Shown in pieces: positions 58,537 to 64,000 of a stretch of DNA of 64,000 nucleotides. The stretch lies in NCBI GenBank assembly GCA_022495005.1, contig JAGYXB010001948.1, positions 62,001 to 126,000 of the forward strand. The letters are read 5' to 3'. This stretch comes from Rhyacophila brunnea (Eukaryota; Arthropoda; Insecta; Trichoptera; Rhyacophilidae). How positions within the stretch are numbered: position 1 is the first letter of the stretch; every line of letters begins with the position of its first letter. Made by a program: the position numbers and the translations under genes. The notes beneath the pieces are model-generated. The model did no database searches and was not told the DNA's origin. It saw only the letters and a program-made list of their open reading frames with translations.

Positions 58537-58758
58537 TCAAAAACTGTTTCCACAAGTAGCACAAATACGAATAGTTTTAATTTGGTCAACGACGTCACCG
58601 CATTGATTTACCACGATTTTCTTAGCTCGTATTCTTGTATTATCCAGTACAAATATTTCAATCGATTTTAAACTAACTTCCCGACTAGCTAGACATTTGA
58701 AACTTTTAGAATATATCATAACACTATACCAATGCATTTTTTTAATACTTTTAGACAT
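58537..58758 (-). CDS. 73-codon conserved frame of the X-box repeat
   Basis: Reads MSKSIKKMHWYSVMIYSKSF, KCLASREVSLKSIEIFVLD, NTRIRAKKIVVNQ and CGDVVDQIKTIRICATCGNSF-type ending (one CG and one C-x2-C-G). The first about 30 residues are preserved in three other copies at corresponding positions, always at a similar distance after an X-box. It is basic, with no signal peptide or membrane span. A second ATG 19 bases upstream (MNSILLKD) is also present in every copy, in another frame. It may be a first exon, a complete small protein, or a transposon leader. I do not recognise the family. Confidence 0.4.
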   Translation of the reverse strand: MSKSIKKMHWYSVMIYSKSFKCLASREVSLKSIEIFVLDNTRIRAKKIVVNQCGDVVDQIKTIRICATCGNSF

Positions 58759-58901
58759 CTTTAAGTAGAATTGAATTCATTTTCAGTTAATTCTGTTTTG
58801 TATGAAAAGTTATTTCGGAAGAAATCCGTAATCCAATCCACTATTATTGGTTGCTAAGGGGGTGGTCGTAGCAACTAAATTATTAATATATACCTACGTG
58901 C

Positions 58902-58915
58902 GTTACTATGGAAAT
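58902..58915 (-). promoter_or_regulatory. X-box-like motif, repeat copy 4
   Basis: The minus strand reads atttccatagtaac, identical to the other three copies, 144 bp from ATG 58758. Confidence 0.5.
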
Positions 58916-59094
58916 CGAAATGACATTTCAGTATTCTATATTTGTTTGTTTGTTGCAAAATAGCAAAAAAAAATGATTTGTTGACCTTACGTGTCCTAAA
59001 TTATTAATACATAGAATTGTCAAGTTTATATGATTCAACAGAAAATTTAAAAATGTGGTATATATAAAGTTCTTTTTATCTTGTAATTATTTAT

Positions 59095-59593
59095 TAGTTA
59101 ATTGACTTATTAACGAGTAATAAATACTCTTATTGCTTTAAATGAAAGTTTCTCGTACTATATCTGAAAAGTCAAATCAATCTCAGATAAATGGCAATCA
59201 TTTATCTGTGACGGAGCCATATAGAGTTTTACAATGTGGAAGTATCTTAACAGATCTTTTACGAATACATATTTCTCAATTTTGTGAACCGACACCGTAG
59301 GTCAGTATTTTATAAAACTACAACTGAAATTGCCCATACCCGATCACTGTAATGGAAACTGTAATTTCACCAATCCAACCCTACATATTGGCAACTAAAA
59401 GGCCGATTCATTTTAGCATATTATTTTACGGATATATTATTTTTGATTATTATACGTGTTTTATCATTAGTCGAATTACGGTGTATTTGTAAATGCTTAA
59501 AAACTGTTTAAATCGTATAAAATAATTTTCTAAATCTCAAAAAATATATATATTATACTTAATATAAAATAATTGAGTTTGTGAGCGGCCACC
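59095..59593. other. AT-rich interval with no recognised feature
   Basis: No feature recognised. Confidence 0.5.
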
Positions 59594-60021
59594 GCAGCCC
59601 ACGGTGAATGAAATAATCACGAGGAGACGCTTATCGTGACTGGGACATGTGTTCCAGGTGCCACCAGAGAATGCAACACCTTTGTGGAATGCAACACCAA
59701 CACCAACAATCTTTGTGGCACAGGATCAAGGGTTCCGTCGCTGTGCCCGGCCCTCACTCACCCTGCAGCAGTGCTACAAAACCGACCTACGCGCTGTAAG
59801 TCTAACATGGCGGGAGGCGTGCGATTTGGCGTTGGACCAAGGGAAGTGGCGTGAACTTGTGCTTGCTTTATGCCCCAACCCTGAGCGTGACAGGGTGAAG
59901 TAGTAGTTTACTAATTTTACATTTCCCAAACTTTTAACCCAACAATGCCCACGGGCCTTCAGCGCAGTTCCAATTTTTAAAACATAATCTTGAAGTCGAT
60001 GACAAATGAACAAAAAAAAAA
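59594..60021 (+). pseudogene. LINE ORF2 C-terminus with 3' untranslated end
   Basis: Strikingly GC-rich compared with its surroundings. The frame ending at 59903 reads DLRAVSLTWREACDLALDQG then KWRELVLALCPNPERDRVK-stop, the usual final helix of LINE ORF2 (T-W-E-E-A-x-x-x-A-x-D-R-x-x-W-R-x-L-V-x-x-L-C). Upstream frames (VTGTCVPGATREC) are broken and contain a short aacacc repeat. After the stop a 110-bp untranslated part ends in an A-run at 60010-60021, a plausible poly(A) tail. Only the last 0.4 kb of the element was inserted or survives. Confidence 0.7.
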
Positions 60022-60884
60022 TGAAAACAGCGGTACTGTCATTCGCATTATGCAGTAAAATATAAATTATATTAGTTATTAATTAAATTTGTACGCGTAT
60101 GTTATATATTATAGTGGTTCCACAAAACAATGAAGAATGTTTTAAAACAAAGATGTTAAAAAAACAATCTCACTTATTAATAAACTTATTAATAAAAATT
60201 ATTATGTACCTAATTATATTAATAATATTTGTAAATTGTCAGAACATATTTATTCGTAGTGGTAAAAAATATTGATGGGATTGAGTAGGTACTAGCATTA
60301 TAGGGTGGATCTAGTCCATCTTTTTCTACTATTTTACAGGAGGTGCGTTCTTAAATTATAAAAACAAGCATAAAGTTAATAAGAATCGTTTGATCCGATT
60401 ATCATTGCGCGGATTCTATATAAATTTCCTACCCATGTCCATAATTATTTCCGACATCCATGCACTGCCGTACGGTAAATGCTAGGTAGTTATCTTCAGA
60501 CCATAAATGCACCAAGACGTGCAACCGTTTCATCATAGCCTCATCGAAGAAGTAATTCAATTACGAACTATCAGTTCACAAAATACCACTTAAATCACTG
60601 TAATTCATAAACAATCAAACTCGTCATCTAACCATCTATTCAACAATGACAAAAAAGTACAGTATTACCGGAAGATCGGTAGTGAGTGAAAACCAGAACA
60701 CAGAGCCAGCCCAGCGCTCCCGCCTCATCATCATTAAAAGTTAGTGCCTAGAATCGTCGTTAAAAACCTCCCCACATCCATATCAACCCCATCATATCAC
60801 AGTCCACTAAAAAGCGCAGCCAATAATGAATAATAATTTAGATTTTTTTGTACATCATTGGATGAGTTTTCCACCTTGTATGAT
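60022..60884 (+). other. Mixed-composition stretch, possibly a LINE 3' untranslated region
   Basis: From about 60340 to 60860 the composition is less AT-rich and C-rich words recur (ctcccgcctcatcatcatta, aacctccccacatccatatc), yet no frame stays open. It leads directly into (TAA)n at 60885-60898, the tail type of I-clade LINEs, so this may be the 3' untranslated end of such an element. Tentative. Confidence 0.3.
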
Positions 60885-60898
60885 AATAATAATAATAA
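60885..60898. repeat. (TAA)n microsatellite
   Basis: gataataataataataa; see the preceding entry for a possible LINE-tail origin. Confidence 0.6.
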
Positions 60899-61580
60899 AT
60901 TTTAAGTATTATATTTAGTCAATAATTTTAGCGTCATATAATAATATATATTTTCATATGTGATAAATACCATATGAAACGTAGGTATATATTTTTTAAA
61001 TCTGTAATAATAATTATTTTCCCTTTTAATATTAAAAATATGTCAACCATCTTCACGTATAAATTTTGCCTTAAGATATGTGTGCAAAAAATGTCAAGGA
61101 CCCTATACATAATTAGGCTGAGGCATAATTTCATTTTTTTTGTGTAGAAAATTAATGAATAGGTCTAAATAGCTGAAGCGCCTGGGAACGTGCTCAGGGG
61201 CGGATTTACTTAACAACAATAGGCCTAATTATTGGGCGTTTTATATCTACATCCCATGAGGCCCTCGTCTTTTCAATCTTAAACAGAATCCTTTATTACT
61301 TGCTGGCTTCTCAGTGCTTGTGAAGCTTGTCACATAATATCTCAATTTATTTTGAGGCAATATTTTAGCATTATTATCATTTTTCATAACGTTTTATTTG
61401 CGATATTTTTAATATAATTTAATAAACCAGACCACACTTATAATACATACTTTCAAAATGTGTTGGATCCGTTATAATATTGTTCGTTTGTTTATAATTG
61501 ATTTGATTGTACGTGAAATGAGCGGAAGTGGCCGCCATATTGGTTTTTTTCTGTACGTTTTAATGTTTTGCATTGTGTGG
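60899..61580. other. AT-rich interval with no bounded feature
   Basis: At 61196 caggggcggatttactt resembles one end of a hAT-type element, but no partner was found. No gene recognised. Confidence 0.45.
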
Positions 61581-61640
61581 TATTCAGCGCTCGAAATGAA
61601 CAATTTTACAAACCGGAGCGCCCAGTAATTTTCTGAAAAT
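61581..61640. repeat. Reverse copy of the 6636-6692 repeat
   Basis: ttcagcgctcgaaatgaaca and accggagcgcccagtaattt correspond in reverse to the 6636-6692 repeat. Confidence 0.5.
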
Positions 61641-61726
61641 AATAACATATTTATGTATTATAGTAAAATAGGTATATTCAATGTTTTATTATATAAAACT
61701 CAGACTATCAAATGGAATAACAGTCT

Positions 61727-61963
61727 AAGGCTAGCGCTACACTACGCAGAAATTCCGTCGCGGAGGATACGCGACAAAACGCCAATACATTTTATTACAT
61801 ATAATTTGCCGTCATCGGGCACATTACGCGGAAGATCGGTTGTCCGTCAGTGGTCCGCTCAACATTGGCGTTTGCTTCGTTCTCCGCGAACCGATCTTCC
61901 GTTAGCGTCAGATCGGAAACGAACGGAAGCGACGGAATTTCCGCATAGTGTAGGCCTAACCTT
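61727..61963. mobile_element. 237-bp MITE with 35-bp inverted ends
   Basis: 61727-61761 (aaggctagcgctacactacg, cagaaattccgtcgc) is matched in reverse at 61929-61963 with about five changes. An inner pair, cggaagatcggtt (61850) and aaccgatcttccg (61898), forms a second hairpin. Flanks read ctaa on the left and ttaa on the right, compatible with a TTAA-type element whose left border mutated. It is GC-rich, and the frames through it are by-products. Confidence 0.75.
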
Positions 61964-61967
61964 AAGG

Positions 61968-63828
61968 CATACAAGGTTAGGGTATAAATAAGTAATGCTG
62001 TCGGTGCCACAAACAAAAATGTAGGTTAATGTCACGTTATAAACATTATATTTATTTTAATATGATTCCTTTAAAAATATACTTAAAGTAAATAATTATA
62101 TTAGTACTTTTCAATTATTTACGAACCGGAATGCAATATTTCATTTTTCCACTAGACCGAGCGATGATCTCAGGGGTTTCACAAAGAAGAACTGCGGTCC
62201 GGCGCATTACGGTCCATTTCGAGCGCTATCAGAATTCAATTATATTTATGATCGTATTACTTTATTATAGCACTACACAAACGCGCACACAGAAAAATCC
62301 TTTGGAGGGATCGACTTTGAAAAAATATCAATAATATTTTTTTAATGATTATAAAAGCGACGGAAGAGGGTGGGGTTACGAAAACTATAGCAGATGGCAT
62401 AGAGCGTACCGCCTACCACTCACAGCTTCTCTTCGTTTCAACTGCGGAATACTCATTGACATTGAACACATTGAGTCTAGCAATAAACACCTAACCTACG
62501 GGTGTAAATAACTAAGGGTGTTCATTTAAGAGTTAATGCTAGCTGTCGCATCGAAAAGTGGCTTTAGAATATTCGTGGATTAACGGTTATAATTATTATT
62601 AGAATCGTTAGTGTCCGTTTGTGTCATCCGCGATGTCCTGTCTTTGAAATATAGCATATTAAAGCAAACATTAGATACCCCGGATAATTGCACCAATTAA
62701 TGAGTGCCACGAGTTTTCCAGTAGCCACAGATCTTGCGTGTCTTAGAATGCCGAGAGGAGTGCAGACAACCCGGTCGACAACCAAATCATCCGGGTTACG
62801 ATCGTCTTTCATGAGATCTTGGCGAAGAATAAGAAGAAATAATATTCAATTTACCTAAATAAATTGTATTCTTTTCGTTTCTAGGGAAGGTCCGGACACA
62901 AAAACCTCTCTCTTGTGTGCTATAATTACATAATATTATATTATGTAAGTTTATAATATAAACTGTTGAATTTTGAGAATATCTGTTTAATTGTTATGTT
63001 ACGTTTGTTTGTAGTTAGATACTATTATTATTTCTCTGCTACATAAGATAGGTCCAACTTTAGACATTTTCAGCTTATTAGCCTCGTTAAATTTTGACAA
63101 TTACTGTATGTTTTGCGGAAATATACTTACAAAGATCCTTTACAAAACTAGAAGGACGAATAATTTATACCTTAGGCGCAAAATTGTGTAGGCCTTAGTC
63201 GCTTTCAAGTCATAGCACCTTCTAAGTAAACCAACATAAACAAATACAAATTTCTTGAAAATAAAATGTATTTATTTATACGTTCGGAAGTACTCAATTG
63301 AGCTCATTTTATATAAATTAGTAAAGTAGCTTAGTGTTATAATTCACGGGTTTAATATTGTAAACAAAAACTTTCCATTGTTTTAAAAAGAGTTTGAAGA
63401 GAAAATTTATTTCAAAATTATATTAATAAATTATTAAATTTAATATTAAGATAAAATTTAAGTGTCTGTCATTGATTTTGAATTATTTTCCCTTTATAAT
63501 AAACATCCAAATATTTCTATGATACCTATGCACAAAATATTTTTTTCTATTTCCATGGATACATGCTTTTTCCTTGACCTTCCGGGCAGAGTCGTCACGA
63601 AAAATCGCAGAGGCGTAACAAAAATTAATGTCACAAAAGTAGCGCCATTCGGCCACGAGCGGCGTTTCGGGGATGACGTGTAAACCCACAACCCGCAATT
63701 TATTTTGATAATTCTATAAGTATTAACAAATTCCAAGCTGTTCTATATTTTTTCTTTAATACTTAAGCAGAGACAAGTCGTTTATTTTTGTAGTCTTGAT
63801 AATGTGCATGAGCAGTTTTTATTAGGTA
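61968..63828. other. AT-rich interval with a few GC-richer patches and an unrecognised frame
   Basis: The minus-strand frame 62624-62812 (MKDDRNPDDLVVDRVVCTPL and GILRHARSVATGKLVALINW) has balanced composition and could be a relic, but I do not know its family. Patches at 62145-62235 and 63575-63680 are GC-richer without a clear frame. At 63758-63805 is the short repeat shared with 9284-9331. Confidence 0.35.
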
Positions 63829-64000
63829 CTAGCTGAAGTACCCGGCTTCGCACAGGGTCGCTTCGTGGTTATATTTATCTTAGATATTTAAAAAATAATA
63901 AGAGGTAATTATTTTTTTAATATTAAAATATCTGTGTAATACAATATATCAATATGAAAATAATTCTAATAGGAGTAAAGGTCAAACAAAAGAACACTAA
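63829..64000 (-). mobile_element. Non-autonomous Helitron 3' end, cut by the window edge
   Basis: Read on the minus strand from 64000, it closely follows 26160-26334 and ends gtgcgaagccgggtacttcag then CTAG (63832-63829) before T. It is the same family as the 25681 element but keeps the canonical CTAG. The 5' part lies beyond the window. Confidence 0.85.

Larger units (their letters stand above)
58520..59094 (-). repeat. X-box repeat, copy 4 (inverted), with intact short frame
   Basis: The most complete copy. On the minus strand: attacaagataaaaagaact at 59094, tttctgttgaatcatata, an X-box (58915-58902), paired half-sites gttgctac and ttagcaac (58875-58850), catacaaaacagaattaact, and the 73-codon frame from ATG 58758. 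The three other copies have the same order with broken frames. Confidence 0.8.

Noticed and set aside
61196..61250. hAT-like terminus caggggcggattta
   Set aside because: No partner end recognised nearby.

Overview
The window looks like nuclear DNA of a sap-feeding insect, most likely an aphid. Base composition is very AT-rich, palindromic words such as taggtaccta recur throughout, and every recognisable mobile element belongs to an insect-type family (Helitrons, hAT, TTAA-site miniature elements, non-LTR retrotransposons, tRNA-derived SINEs). There is no bacterial gene architecture and no identifiable housekeeping gene. The organism call is inference from composition and repeat types, not from a marker gene.

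Layout. 0-1.3 kb: two fragments of non-LTR reverse transcriptase C-termini (minus). 2.3-3.9 kb: a Helitron-like 3' end split by a 1.4 kb TTAA-flanked giant palindrome. 4.5 and 9.0 kb: small GC-rich miniature elements. 7-17 kb: SINEs, a LINE ORF1/ORF2 junction, an unrecognised protein relic on the minus strand, and a shrunken hAT element carrying the end of its transposase. 17,770-23,226: the main feature, a nearly complete autonomous Helitron whose Rep-helicase gene keeps an 83-nt intron and is broken by only two stop codons and one single-base frameshift. 25.7-26.3 kb: a short non-autonomous Helitron whose family returns at the right edge of the window. 30.2-31.4 kb: a hAT element with a perfect 8-bp target duplication, invaded by a TTAA miniature element. 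34.8-35.0 kb: a SINE with a perfect 15-bp target duplication. 41.3 kb: a possible small secreted-peptide gene. 42.7-59.1 kb: four copies of an unfamiliar repeat, each with a perfect ciliary-type X-box motif 109-144 bp upstream of the same short reading frame. The rest is AT-rich sequence with further LINE tails and miniature elements.

How it works together. This is a layered transposon graveyard with some recent arrivals. Old LINE pieces and Helitron tails were hit by TTAA elements and SINEs. The large Helitron appears recent because about 1,494 codons carry only three disabling changes. The most original observation is the dispersed X-box plus first-exon repeat, which could be duplicated promoter-exon units of a cilium or sperm gene, or a transposon that carries RFX-type sites. 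The next most interesting are the 41.3 kb secreted-peptide candidate and two protein-like relics (11.7-12.4 kb minus; 54.2-54.5 kb plus) whose families I could not name.
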